Part shown: piece after piece, positions 48,063 through 59,630 of the stretch | Layout of the letters: each line of letters begins with the position of its first letter | Position numbering within the stretch: position 1 is the first letter of the stretch | Origin: Tetracladium setigerum | Lineage: Eukaryota; Ascomycota; Leotiomycetes; Helotiales | Reading direction: 5' to 3' | Assembly: GCA_031472005.1 (NCBI GenBank) | Contig: PZJY01000007.1 | Span: forward strand, 1-64,000 | DNA: 64,000 bases | Position numbers and translations under genes: made by a program | Notes under the pieces: model-generated | What the model was told of the DNA's origin: nothing | Database searches by the model: none | The model's input: only the letters and a program-made list of their open reading frames with translations

Positions 48063-49331
48063 GGCTAACGAAGAGAGAAACCCTAGCTGGAAAGCGATTG
48101 AAAATACGAGAGGGATTACCCACAAATCATAATTATACGCACTGTGGGAGAAGGTGAGAAGATGTCGCCTTCATTGCGGTACTAAGATTTTCCGTTTCGG
48201 CGTATTGATACATGGTGACATTCATCCGCCTGCTGTTGATGATCCATGAGGCTCCACTTGGTTGAATGCAACTGCCGCAATACTAAGGATTTTCCTGCGG
48301 GGTCTGCGGGGTATAACCCACTTTGAGCTTGTTTATAAAAATTACGCAGTTCTACTCCATCTCAGCGGGCCGATGCGCTTTCGTCGGATGATCTCGGTCC
48401 GCGCGAACATTCTTTCTCCCATAATTTGAATGGGGCAGTATACTGTAGACGAAATCCAACATTGGTTGACAGGGGGGTAGGCGACTTCCTCATGTGGAGG
48501 TCGCCTTGATTTGATTGGGGCGGCAGTGGGTTCGACCAAGGCCCCAGAACTCTCTCATGCGCCTGACTTTATTTCCCTCTATTGGTAGATCTCTATTGTG
48601 AGATTTCCACTTCTTAACTCACTCCGGATAAGAGAAGTGAAATCACAAGTGCCCGGCTAGAAACGATCTCTCGAGTCCAGAAGCATGCTCCACGGTACTC
48701 CTCCAGTCCCAATGTTAGTTTGCCACAAGTTCAGCATTCAATGAGATCTCAACAGGTAATGCAATTCCGTAACGCTAGTATCACAATAGCGAGAAGAGAG
48801 TTGAGGAGTACTTAGATTGTCAATCGAGACCGGTTTGGAAATTCAATTCATTTTTGAGAAAGGCTTATGGGAATGCCTGGTTGTCACCGGCCTCTAAATT
48901 ATCCACGGTCTCAAGGTGGGATGATTGATGAACACTGGCACCTTATGAGTTCTTGGAACTAGAGTAAAGGAATGATTTCTGGTGGGGTGAGAAGGTGAGG
49001 AAATTTATTGGAAGAATAACGACGGAGGGGTTGGAGACTGGGAAGGTGGTTGGGCTTTTAGGTAGCTGACATGGGATTATGATTCAAAAGTGCATAACTA
49101 TATAACAGCAGACGTGGAGGACGAGAAAGACGACCGGAGGCTGTCTGCTATCCGGAACTTAGACGACCATGGACAGAGTGAGATTGCTGGATTCGGGGTT
49201 TTTAGCATACAAGACCGACTAGACTTTCACATTTCCCCATCGTCCCCTTTACCGCGGTTGACTACTACTTATTGGTTCAAGACACAGGAACCATCAAGCG
49301 GTCAATATTCGGAGCTACGATATACCACAGA
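48063..49331. other. Intergenic region
   Basis: Upstream region of the GH35 gene and 3' flank of the GH43 gene. No convincing gene; the plus-strand frame at 49090-49350 lacks protein-like features. Confidence 0.5.
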
Positions 49332-51209
49332 TCAGCATACCACAATATAACGCAGCATCTTTCCTACGAACATTCAAAATGAAACAATTTAGACGAAACA
49401 AGGGACTCACCCCAACCACTATTGACCCCTTCAAATCGTATAGAATTCTCATTTCCTTGATTCAACTGGACATTCAACACATTTGAACCTGCCGAGTTTC
49501 CATCCGTCGATGGCAAAAATGCCAGAGTCTGACTCTGACCATTCACAATCACATTCGCATATCGCTGTGTACTATCGCCGTTCGACGCGTGGACACGGAT
49601 TGTTGTCCAACCACCGCTATTACTTGGAATATTGGGGAAAGTGATTGTCCCTCCAGGAGACGAAGTACCTCCTAGGTAGCCAACTGATTTACCGCCCGAG
49701 CAGGAGGTGCAATCGAGGACTCGGGCATTGTTCGCAAGCTGATTTGACGAAAGTTCCGCTTCACGTATGGTTTCCGTCGGTCCCGGTGTCCAAGTCCCTG
49801 CACCAATATTGAGGATCCAATTCACTTGATTTTGCTGGAAGTTTCGTTAGTAATTAAAGAAAATAATTTTCAATTACTTTATGGATTTGGGAATGTACCA
49901 AGGAAGCCGTTGTGCCTGAGATGGTCATCGGAAGCCAAACATAGGTTGAACGCATCAAGTTTCCGGAGACCCAGCGGTCACCCATGTACCTATCAAGAGA
50001 AATGTGTTAGAAAGAAACCGCTTTCTGAGCTTAAATGCAACGAATGAAATGTATTTACATCACCACCCCATTAATCGAAATCACAGACGTGGTCTGCGAA
50101 CTATAGGTGTTTGATCCAGCTGCAGCGAAAGTCTTCCATGCAGACCATGGACCGCTGAGGCTTGTCGCCGTGCTGTAAATGTTGTCATTCGGATCTTTAC
50201 TCTGTCAGTTTTATCTTCCCGTTATGTAACATTTCCTTGAGCAGAGCTGAGAATGGACTTACTCCATCCCGTAAGTTTACTGGAAAACATGAAGTATACA
50301 TTTCCTTGCTTGTAGATTGCGGGTGACTCGTATTTCTCTGCCCATGTATACACGTTCGACTGGACAGTAAGGAAGTCTTGTGAGAGTCTGTTGATTCGAA
50401 GACCATTTTGGCGCTTTGTCCATTAACATGTTTTCTTACTTATAGAATCAATGCGTTGATTGTACTTACATCTTCTGTGAGGAGATAGCCTTGCCCGTCG
50501 GTATCTATTCACTGAATGTTAGATTTGCCATAAGAATTCCAGGTCTCAGAATTAATTGTAACCTTTATAAAGTCCCATATCTCGACTTTCAAAACCAAGT
50601 GGTCTTACTGACTCGCTGTAAATACCAATTTCAGCATTTTCTTGCCTTCCAACTGCCTTCAACGTTTCAGTTGTTGGCTAGTCTTTTGGACTTACATGTA
50701 CTGATAATTCCCACATATGCTATCCCCAACAGCAACTCCTGCCTTCGCCTCTCCATAGTTACTGCTATCAATGTGCATCCACATGACATATTTTCCTGTT
50801 CTCTCGTTGTAGAGCACATGCGGTCTCTCCACCACTCGATTGGGCCCCAAGTCACCAGAATCCTGCAGACTCAATAACTTGTTCACAAACGTCCATTGCA
50901 CGAGATCTTGGCTCGAGTAGCAATTGATGGATTGAAATGCGCTGCCATCAAGCTTGTTCTCGCCGATGAGATAGTAGGTGTTTCCGACTTGAATGATTCC
51001 TCCACCGTGCGCTTGGATGTGTTGGTTTGTGCCTTTTGCCGTCCAGGTTGCTCCTGAAACCTAAGTTGAGTTGGAATCAGTAATTTACTTTATTTCCACG
51101 AAAATTATATGACCAAATTTCTCTAGAAATTAGAACAGCTCACTATTTGCAAAGAGGCAGATGTAAGACCAGCCAGAAGCGGGACGAGTAGAGCTGTTGA
51201 AAGCTTCAT
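49332..51209 (-). CDS. Secreted GH43 (subfamily 24-like) exo-beta-1,3-galactanase with CBM35
   Basis: Releases galactose from the beta-1,3-galactan backbone of type II arabinogalactan. Multi-exon; signal peptide MKLSTALLVPLLAGLTSA. The five-bladed GH43 domain reads INCYSSQDLVQWTF, NRVVERPHVLYNERTGKYVM, SVRPLGFESRDMGLYKDTDG, YESPAIYKQGNVYFMFSSKL. Established work on GH43_24 galactanases describes a catalytic Glu and no Asp base; this protein shows IQAHGGGII at its start, in keeping with that. The C-terminus (about 49825-49400) is a CBM35-type beta-sandwich: ETIREAELSSNQLANNARVL ... GWTTIRVHASNGD. The last intron (49364-49410) leads to a short final exon ending RYIVVC. No lesion found in the junctions I checked. 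Divergent from the GH30 gene. Confidence 0.88.
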
Positions 51210-52166
51210 TTCGAATTTAGTAATTTTATTCCTTGGAATGATGACTGTTGTAAGAAATTGCATGATCTTGTACCTGGCAGAAGTATATATATTCATTCAG
51301 AAAACCAACAGCAATTCTCTCGAACAACTGCGTGATCTGCCGAGTTTTGCTATATGTGTATTCGGCACTTTCACCCTGCCAATCATTCTCTATTGATTCT
51401 TTGGCATGCTTCGAAGTATTCCTGTGTTCGCTGCTACCCACAGTATGCTAGTACAATACCCCGCAATGTAACAACTTTAGCCCAAAATATTAATTACGTT
51501 CGGAACATTATATTGTTCATCTATTTCTATCGCGGGGTAAGTGTCACGATCAAGTGTCGGGGAGACACGGGCCGAGCTTTAATATATGGAATTGCAAGGT
51601 TAAAAGTCAATCCTCTCTCGGGGAGCATCGGCCCATGAGGCATAATTAAAGATTATAAAGACTAACCGGTGACCAGATACGGTGTGGCTCAAAGGCAATA
51701 AGTTCCAATCATTCAAGCAAATGTGGTTGTTGAAAGCACGTGGTCAAGGTTAATTCTCGTTCGGGGAGGGTCGATCCGGGAAGCACACCACGGGGTAACA
51801 CCACGAGGTAGTAGGGTGACAACTGGGTTTAAAATTCTCAAGCCATTTTCCATTCAATCCAAAGAACTCAACTCCTCATTTTCAATTAATTTAATTTTGA
51901 TGACTCTGTTCTATTAGCGCTCCAATCAACATAGTAGGAAGATGGCAGTATTGATATGCTTCTGGCTATATTAGCCGTGGGTCAGGTTTAAGAAGCTATT
52001 TATTCAGCCATCGTCATGTCCTTATTGACTTGATACAATGCCTGTACTCGAAAGCCAGCGCAGAAATCCATGATACCTATAGAGGGAGTTCAATATCATT
52101 CGCCTCCAACATCTGCCTGTCAGCATATCTTCCTGTCAGCAATCGCCTAAAACACTCAGTGCCAAT
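51210..52166. promoter_or_regulatory. Divergent promoter region between GH43 and GH30 genes
   Basis: About 960 bp between two divergent galactanase genes, so a shared control region is plausible. CGGGG-type motifs recur (51535, 51557, 51618, 51760, 51791). No gene seen. Confidence 0.5.
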
Positions 52167-53618
52167 ATGCCCTCCCTTCTACATCTAGGAGTGATAGCTG
52201 CACTGACCAGTTGTCATGGAGTCATTGCCGATACAACTACCAAGATTAATGCTAGCTCGAACTGGGGAACATGGGATGGATGGGGAGTTTCTCTTGCCTG
52301 GTGGGCAAAAGCTTTCGGCAATCGCGACGATTTGGCCGACATCTTCTTCACGACAAAGTCCACGAATTTCGGCAGCCAAACTCTTCCTGGCCTAGGATTT
52401 ACCATTGCGCGATACAACGCTGGTGCATCCAGCACTAAGCCCTATAATGGCGCGTCGATGGTGGTGCCATCAACAATGAAGCCTTCTCGACAAATTGACG
52501 GCTATTGGCTTGATTGGGCCAGCACCGACCCAAAGTCTTCGAGTTGGAGCTGGAGTGTTGACGCTAATCAACGAGCTATGGTCCAGAAGGCGGCCTCCAG
52601 AGGCGCAAATCATTTAGAGCTCTTCTCAAACTCTCCGATGTGGTGGATGTGCAGCAACCATAATCCGGCTGGTGCAGATAACGGCGGTAACAACCTCCAG
52701 TCGTGGAACTACCAAGATCATGCCCTTTACCTTGCCACGGTTGCGGAGTATGCAAAGAATAACTGGGGAATCAACTTTGAGTCTGTTGATCCATTCAACG
52801 AACCCGCTGCTAGCTGGTGGAAGGGCACGACGGGCACGCAGGAAGGATGTCATGTGGACGCGAGCATCCAGTCAACCATAATCCCCTACATGCGTTCGCA
52901 GTTGGATAGCAAGGGATTGTCATCAGTCATTGTTGCTTCTTCTGACGAGAGTCTATACGACCAGGCCGTTTCAACATGGAATACTCTATCAAGTACAGCC
53001 AAGAATGCCGTCGCACGTATCAATGTACATGGGTACCAATACGAGAGCGGGGCTCGTGATGTTCTGCTTTCACTTGCTTCTGGTGCAGGGAAGAAGTTGT
53101 GGAATTCCGAGTATGGTGAGAGTGATGCAACGGGCAAACGACTCGCAAGCAACTTGTTGCTTGACTTCAGATGGCTACGTCCAACCGGATGGGTATATTG
53201 GCAAGCAATTGATGGTGGTGGATGGGGCCTCATCGACGGAGACAACGATTCCAAAACACTCGGATCAGCAGGTCAGAAGTACTTTGTCCTTGCGCAGTTC
53301 GCACGACACATTCGGCCGGGGATGCGGATACTGGATGGTGGTGCCGGCAATGTCGTGGCAGCATATGACTCCAGTGCTAAGAAGTTGGTCATCGTAGCCG
53401 TAAATTGGGGTGCTGCTCAGTACCTAAACTTTGACCTGTCAGGCTTTAGCTCCTCTGGAACTCAAGGCGCCAAAATACCACGGTGGAGTACTATAATTGG
53501 AAGCGGCAACCAATATGTTTCCTATCCAAGCGACACGACCCTGGGTAATCGTATTTTCTGGTCGTACTTTGCTACAAATGAGGTACAGACCTTTGAGCTT
53601 GCCAACGTCTCTTTGTAA
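52167..53618 (+). CDS. Secreted GH30 endo-beta-1,6-galactanase (subfamily 5-like)
   Basis: Cleaves the beta-1,6-galactan side chains of arabinogalactan proteins. Single exon, 483 residues, no lesion. Signal peptide MPSLLHLGVIAALTSCHGVIA. The (beta/alpha)8 domain has GWGVSLAWWAKAFG at its start, NSPMWWMCSNHNPAG, the acid/base Glu in ESVDPFNEPAASWW and the nucleophile Glu in LWNSEYGESDATG. The C-terminal beta-sandwich ends SYFATNEVQTFELANVSL. The tryptophan-rich start and NEP/SEYGE pattern match fungal beta-1,6-galactanases rather than GH30 xylanases. Shares a promoter region with the GH43 galactanase, a complementary activity on the same polymer. Confidence 0.93.
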   Translation: MPSLLHLGVIAALTSCHGVIADTTTKINASSNWGTWDGWGVSLAWWAKAFGNRDDLADIFFTTKSTNFGSQTLPGLGFTIARYNAGASSTKPYNGASMVVPSTMKPSRQIDGYWLDWASTDPKSSSWSWSVDANQRAMVQKAASRGANHLELFSNSPMWWMCSNHNPAGADNGGNNLQSWNYQDHALYLATVAEYAKNNWGINFESVDPFNEPAASWWKGTTGTQEGCHVDASIQSTIIPYMRSQLDSKGLSSVIVASSDESLYDQAVSTWNTLSSTAKNAVARINVHGYQYESGARDVLLSLASGAGKKLWNSEYGESDATGKRLASNLLLDFRWLRPTGWVYWQAIDGGGWGLIDGDNDSKTLGSAGQKYFVLAQFARHIRPGMRILDGGAGNVVAAYDSSAKKLVIVAVNWGAAQYLNFDLSGFSSSGTQGAKIPRWSTIIGSGNQYVSYPSDTTLGNRIFWSYFATNEVQTFELANVSL

Positions 53619-53860
53619 TAGAAGAACAATTATTATATCTTGAAATACGTCAACATTCCAGTATTCCAGTGATATTACAATTATTCGTATTCTAGAACCA
53701 ATGTAAAGTCAATGCTGCCCCAAAATGCTATCTTTCATATTTCCAAGACGTTCAATACGACTTCAGACGACGTAAAAGTGAATTTGAATGTCGGCATCTT
53801 TCAAAACAAATTAGAATTTCATTTTGTTACAACACACGAGATAGTCTTCCCTTAACAATA
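53619..53860. other. Short convergent 3' region
   Basis: Separates the converging ends of the GH30 and GH28 genes; no gene. Confidence 0.6.
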
Positions 53861-55613
53861 TCATGAGTGCCCGATAAGCAAGCAAGCAGTAAAAAGGTAA
53901 TAAAAACTCTGATAATCACCGTTCGGCACTCTCTTGTCGCTAACATCCACCAACAGCACTTCCCCAATACATGGCTTCCCATTACATGTCCATCCAATCT
54001 CCTCTTTAACATTATCACACAAATACCTCCACGGTTCCGTTCCATTAGTCAACACCAAGTCGACACCCTTGATCTCAATCCTCTCACAAGGCGCCACAGC
54101 ACTACATTGAAAACTCGCCACGGCAGTACTCTTCGTTGTTCCTGTGATGTTTTGAACAGATACATCGCTAATTTTAAAGGGCGAGGAAGTGCAGTTCCCA
54201 ACTCCGCCAGACCCCATGAAGCGCGTGCATTGTGAGATAGTGATAGGAATGGCGCGCATGCCGGTTGAGTGAAGGTTGGTGAAGGTTAGGTCTTTGGCGA
54301 CTAGAGTGTTTTTAGCAACCTGAAGAGAGAAATAAAACCCTAGAAGAGTCGAGCAAGGATGAGAAAAGAAGGGACCAACTTACAGCCAAGACCTCCTCCT
54401 CCTCCATTGGGAGGGTACCCAACCGATTCGCCAGTCCAGGTCTTGAAATACGCCTAAGTGGTGGATCTATCAGTACAAATTCAGTCAATGAACCAAGGCG
54501 CAGCTTACAGCATGTAAAGTGTTCGTAAACGAACAGTTATTGACCCTCAACCTCTCAACCGTCTCGAAGTTTCCTCTATATTGGCCGATACTCCCAATTG
54601 CAATTCCCAAGCCGTTGAAGAATCGAGAATCGGTGATCAAGATATCGGTGCTATTGGCTTTGAGAGAGATACTGTCATCGCCGTTCTCCACTGTCCAATT
54701 GGAGAATACAATGTGATGAGAGAAAATTGTATCCGCTCCATCAGTGTTGGCTTGAAAGAACTTAGCAATAGGTCATGATGCCGAAACGAGAGTTTGAAAG
54801 TGGCCATGTAAGAAAGGGAGACTTACAGCTTGTGCCACCAACAACTGTACTATTTGTGGTGATACTATCAAACAAAACATGATGGGAATGAATAATAGAG
54901 ACAGACCTGTAAAATATCAACGATCAAATGCCGAGACACGCATGACACTCAACAAAACGAAAGAATGCCGTGGCAAATTTCCGCAGTGTCACAGCTACAA
55001 ATGAAAACTTACCACATCTGACTCCTCAATAGACTCAATCCTTTCACAACCGAATTTGTAAGTCCATTGAAAGTAATAGCATGGGGTCTACCGGGATAAT
55101 TCGACGTGTTCGGCTGCTCACGAATCCACTTATACCACATCGCGCCGTTGCCATCAAGGACGCCCGTTCCAAATCCATTTAACTTGACTCTATCTCCCCC
55201 AAAAACCCATGCTGTAGATTGATTTTGATAGCCAACTGGAAGAGAGTTATTTAGCCAGTACAAAACATTGGTTCCCCACTGTTTGAAGGTAAGCTAAGAT
55301 ATATTTCGATAGACTTAGAAGAGGATCATACCAAAAGTGTACCAGGAAGATTCACCTCACAGTCTCGTAGCCCTGTGGTGTTCATGACAGTATTGATGTG
55401 ATATGTCGTTTTCAGGAAATTAACTGTGCCGCCATGGCCACACTTTCGGAAGGCTTTGAGGATTGCTGGAGCATCATCTGTTAAATTGGACCCTCCAGGT
55501 TTAACTGTACATATCGTCCGAGGGCTACTGTTGAAGATCCCGCTCGCAAGTGAGGGTGTTGCAACCCAGCTGAGAAGAATCAGAAAGGAGAAGCGCAGCT
55601 TATAGGAAGGCAT
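53861..55613 (-). CDS. Secreted GH28 pectinase (exo-type, rhamnogalacturonase-like)
   Basis: Beta-helix hydrolase of galacturonan or rhamnogalacturonan. Exons 55613-55332, 55278-55013, 54906-54827, 54750-54509, 54453-54384, 54300-53861; all GT-AG and in phase; 459 residues. Signal peptide near LRFSFLILLSWVATPSLA. GH28 motifs: ANTDGADT (NTDG, catalytic Asp) and ENGDDSISLK (paired Asp). The third motif, GHG in polygalacturonases, reads NGLGIAIGSIGQY, so the usual His is Leu; this pattern occurs in exo-acting and rhamnosidase-like GH28 members, and the usual RIK segment is not evident. Twelve Cys and many N-glycosylation sites are in line with secretion. It could remove rhamnose or galacturonate capping arabinogalactan or pectin, complementing the galactanases. 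Confidence 0.9.
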
Positions 55614-57308
55614 GATATATATCTCGAATAGAGATGGAATGTAAAAAATGTGGAAATAATTAATGGGACAAAATATGAGGAAGAGAGGAGGCTTTATTGG
55701 GAAATCATCATTGTCTTGGCATTCATGAGCCCTTAATTGCCATTCATCTTACCAGATATACCTCGTTTAACTCACATGAAAGTAAACCTAATCTCTTTCC
55801 CAGACATCGGGTAAATGATAGTGACAATTCTGCACCTCGGCCACTCGACCTCATCAAACTACCCCGAGCTTCGGTACATTAGATACCGATCTTAAAGCAT
55901 GGATATATAGAGAGTATCATTAAAATTTAAACATATCCATGTATTTCTTTCCAAAAAGAGATGGTTCCACGGAGCCGAAGGCGGGGTAGAGGGGTCTTGA
56001 GTGTCGATCGGTTCGGACATGCCTTGGCATCCCTTTTGAGTTTTTCCGTTCAGATTTATCCAGTTGGAATGATGCATTGAGTCTGAAGAGCAATAAGCTA
56101 CTTAATACTGAGACTGCAGCTAAAATTGGTCCGTGATACTTGCTAAGTAGTGCATCGAGAATGGGATTCCTTGGCATTTATAGTGACTTTCTCTTTCCAA
56201 GCAGAGCTGGAAACTAAACCATAAGAAATACTTTAAAAGAGGACAGGCGGAGAGCATATGAGTTTATAGATGACCAAGATATTACAGTAAATAGGCGTTC
56301 ATAAGGTTGAAACAATTGCAAATGTCGCTCTTCATGTCGATGGCAAAAGTGATATTGAATCGTGCAAAATAGCATCCAAGTGTTGTAATTCGACACACTT
56401 TGCAATACATTAGACGTCTCAACAGATTCTCTTGTTCCCTAACTTATCATATTCCCATTAGTTATGCGCAGATGAAAGAGGGCTTTATTCTACATAGAGC
56501 GAATGGTAGCCGAATCCAGATTGGTAAAGCTTGCAGTAGCAAATATGCCATATGCGAACCATTTTTCTTCCAATTTTTTAAGAACATAATCCTTCAATGG
56601 AAATGATGACTAAGAGTAGGAAATAAATTTCACTATTTAATTAAATTGGTGTTTGTGTTTGGCAACCTTACAGATTCAGCATCACATACTTTGCTTCAAT
56701 GAAAGCGGACGGGAAAATTATTTATGACTCTCTTTTGGTCTTGTAGTAAAACAAACATTGCCATAAGAGTCTGAGGCCCTCCACAATATGGCCAATCAAA
56801 AAGATACCCATGACTTGGAATTCGTTACTGAACTAGCTCTATGAATGGACGAGGAATCCACAAGTGCTAAATTTATTCTCTAGTCCGTCATTAAAGCAGC
56901 CCACACCCTCGCAAGTCAATACCATCCTTAAATCAGAGCAATCTGGAGCTCGAATTTGATCAAAAAGAAAGATGTGAAGATCATTAGCACGCAAGAGAAT
57001 TTTTTAATAATTATTGGTAGCCGCTGCAACCTTGATCTCTTATTTTACACTTCCGCTTGCTTAATTAAATGATAAGACTCTCACAGAAAAGGCAAATCTT
57101 CACGTCCATATATACTCATCTGCGCGGAAAATTCGCCTGGAGCAGTTCCAGAGCAGTGGATAAAGGCAGATGTATTTCACATGCCATGTAGCCAATCCGG
57201 ATATTCGATAGGTCAACTGAAAACACCTGTCTCAGGGATACGCAGCGGAGTCAACTTGGCTTGGGGTCAGGCCAAGGGCTTCTTAACTATTCACAAACAT
57301 ACAACTAG
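55614..57308. other. Intergenic region with decayed 5' end of the GH2 gene
   Basis: No complete gene. A minus-strand frame at 55920-56177 (85 codons, starting MPRNPILDALLSKYHGPILA) has one hydrophobic helix but no recognised family. From about 57140 to 57308 the sequence may be degraded GH2 coding sequence with stops. Confidence 0.4.
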
Positions 57309-59630
57309 ACTAAAAATACGGGAGTCCTCGAGACTCTCCCACTGTATTCGAACCTGGAGACAACAGGTGTTTATGTCTATGCAGCAGACATTGAAATTTC
57401 GAAGAAATCTGCCCGAGTCGTTGCAGAGACTCAAGTCACGAACGATGACACGAAATCTAGGACATTCAACTTTGATGTTACAATCAAGAACATGAACGGC
57501 GGTATTATCTACAGAATTGACGGCGGCAAACACACTCTTCTTCCAAATGAAACCAAAATTATCAGCGCCTCAAGTATTGTTCCAGGCTTAAACTTCTGGA
57601 GTGTAGGGTACGGCTATCTGTACGACGTGGCCACGATTCTTAGTGTCAACAACAAGGCATTTGATACCGTGACTACCCGCACCGGATTCCGTAAAACGGA
57701 ATTCGCTAAAGGGATGTTCAAGCTCAATGATCGTGTATTGCAACTCAAGGGTTATGCTCAGCGAAGCACGAACGAATGGGTTGCTCTTGGTTCAGCGGTC
57801 CCAGCCTGGCTTTCTGATTTCTCAAACAAACTGGTTTCTGGCAGCAATGGAAACTTAATTCGCTGGATGCATGTTACTCCTTGGAAACAAGACGTCGAGT
57901 CTCTTGACCGCCTCGGCATAATCCAAGCAATGCCTGCTGGTGATTCTGAAGCAGACGTGACAGGAAGGCGGTGGGAGCAACGAAAGGAATTGATGCGAGA
58001 TGCCGTCATATACAACAGAAACAACCCCAGTGTGATTTTCATCGAGTCTGGCAACACAGGAGTCTCAGAGGAGCACATGATCGAGATGAAGGCCATCCGT
58101 GATCTTTATGATCCCCATGGTGGAAGAGCCTCTGGATCACGGGAAATGATGGGAAGCACAGAAGCTGAGTTTGGAGGAGAGATGCTGTACATCAACAAGG
58201 GATCCACCAAACCATTCTGGTCAATGGAGTACTCTCGGGATGAAGGACTCCGAAAATACTGGGATGAGCAATCTCCCCCCTACCATAAGGACGGTGATGG
58301 ACCTCTTTACAATGGTGCGGACGCGAGTGTTTACAACCGTAACCAGGACTCTCATGCTATCGAAAATGTAGCTAGATGGTTTGACTACTACGAGCAACGA
58401 CCTGGAACAGGCGATCGAGTCAATTCAGGAGGGGTAAACATAATCTTCTCGGATAGCCAGACCCATTACAGGGGTGCCGAAAATTACCGTCGATCTGGAG
58501 AAGTGGATGCAGTGAGATTGGCCAAAGATGGATGGCATGCCCACAAAGTAATGTGGAATAACTGGGTCGATGCAGATGTTCCAGCAACTCACATCATTGG
58601 TCATTGGAATTACGCAACCGACGTAGTGAGGAACATCTCGGTCGTCTCAACAGCAGCCAAGGTCGAGCTCAAGATTAATAGTAAATCAGTTGGCTGGGGA
58701 GAGCGAAACTTCGAGTTTCTTTTTACTTTCAAGGAAGTGAATTATGAAGCCGGAAAAGTTGAGGCAATTGGGTATACTGAGTCCGGCGAGAAGGTCACTT
58801 CAGATGTCAGATTTACCACCGGAGTTCCAGCTGCAATTCGTCTGACACGTCATGTGTCCCCAATTGGTCTGAGAGCGGATGGAAACGACGTTGCCCTCGT
58901 GGATGTGGAAGTAGTTGACTCGAAGGGACAGCGAGTTCCTATTGCGCTCAATATGATCGACTTTACCCTTACTGGAGAAGCAACTTGGCGTGGTGGAATT
59001 GCACAAGGACCAGAAAATTATATCCTCTCAAAATCCCTGCCTGTGGAAAATGGAATTAACCGAGTCATACTTAGATCCACCAAGAAAGCAGGGAAAATCA
59101 CGATTGACGCCAAGTCTGAGGGGCTCAAGAGTGCTTCTATCTCCCTAACAAGCCTTCGCTTCGATGTTGTGGATGGACTGAGCACCCAACTTCCGTCTCA
59201 CAAACTACCCTCTGATCTTTCTAGAGGCCCAACACCAGAGGGAGATGGGTTGGTATTGAAGCGCAGAACGGTCAAAGTTGGCTCTGTATCAGCGGGCTCA
59301 AACCCAGAAACTGCCGCGCTCACGTATGACGACAACGAAGACACCTCCTGGACGAGTAGCACAAGTCCTGCGTCAGGCTGGATCAAATACGACTTTGAGA
59401 AACAGCCGTCCAAAATAAATCAGGCTGTTTTAAAGCTCAATGGTTTCAGAACAAGCAGGTACAACATCAAGATTACTGTTGACAACACAACTGTTTGGGA
59501 GGGCTTGACTCCAGCGAACTTGGGATATGCAACATTTAGTTTCAACGTCACCAGTGGGAATAGTGCCACGATTGCTACAACTCGAGGAGCTTTGAGAATT
59601 ACCGAAACAGAGTTTTATGCGCCTCTTTGA
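57309..59630 (+). pseudogene. GH2-family glycoside hydrolase, 5'-truncated
   Basis: Long uninterrupted frame, about 770 codons, starting in the middle of a GH2 protein: TLPLYSNLETTGVYVYAADI belongs to the second (Ig-like) domain and follows an in-frame TAG at 57306. The N-terminal sugar-binding domain (roughly 200-250 residues) and any signal peptide are missing. The catalytic TIM barrel is present (LQLKGYAQRSTNEW, IFIESGNTGVSEEHM, FWSMEYSRDEGLRKYW), followed by Ig-like and F5/8-type discoidin-like C-terminal domains (TYDDNEDTSW ... YNIKITVDNTT). The usual GH2 NE motif reads ESGNTG, a known divergent form in fungal enzymes. An ATG at 57492 exists, but a protein starting there would lack export. 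Probably a broken member of the galactan cluster, or its 5' exon lies beyond a rearrangement. Confidence 0.8.

Noticed and set aside
49090..49350. 86-codon plus-strand frame
   Set aside because: No protein character; lies in the flank between two CAZyme genes.
55920..56177. 85-codon minus-strand frame with one hydrophobic helix
   Set aside because: No family match that I can name and no supporting context.
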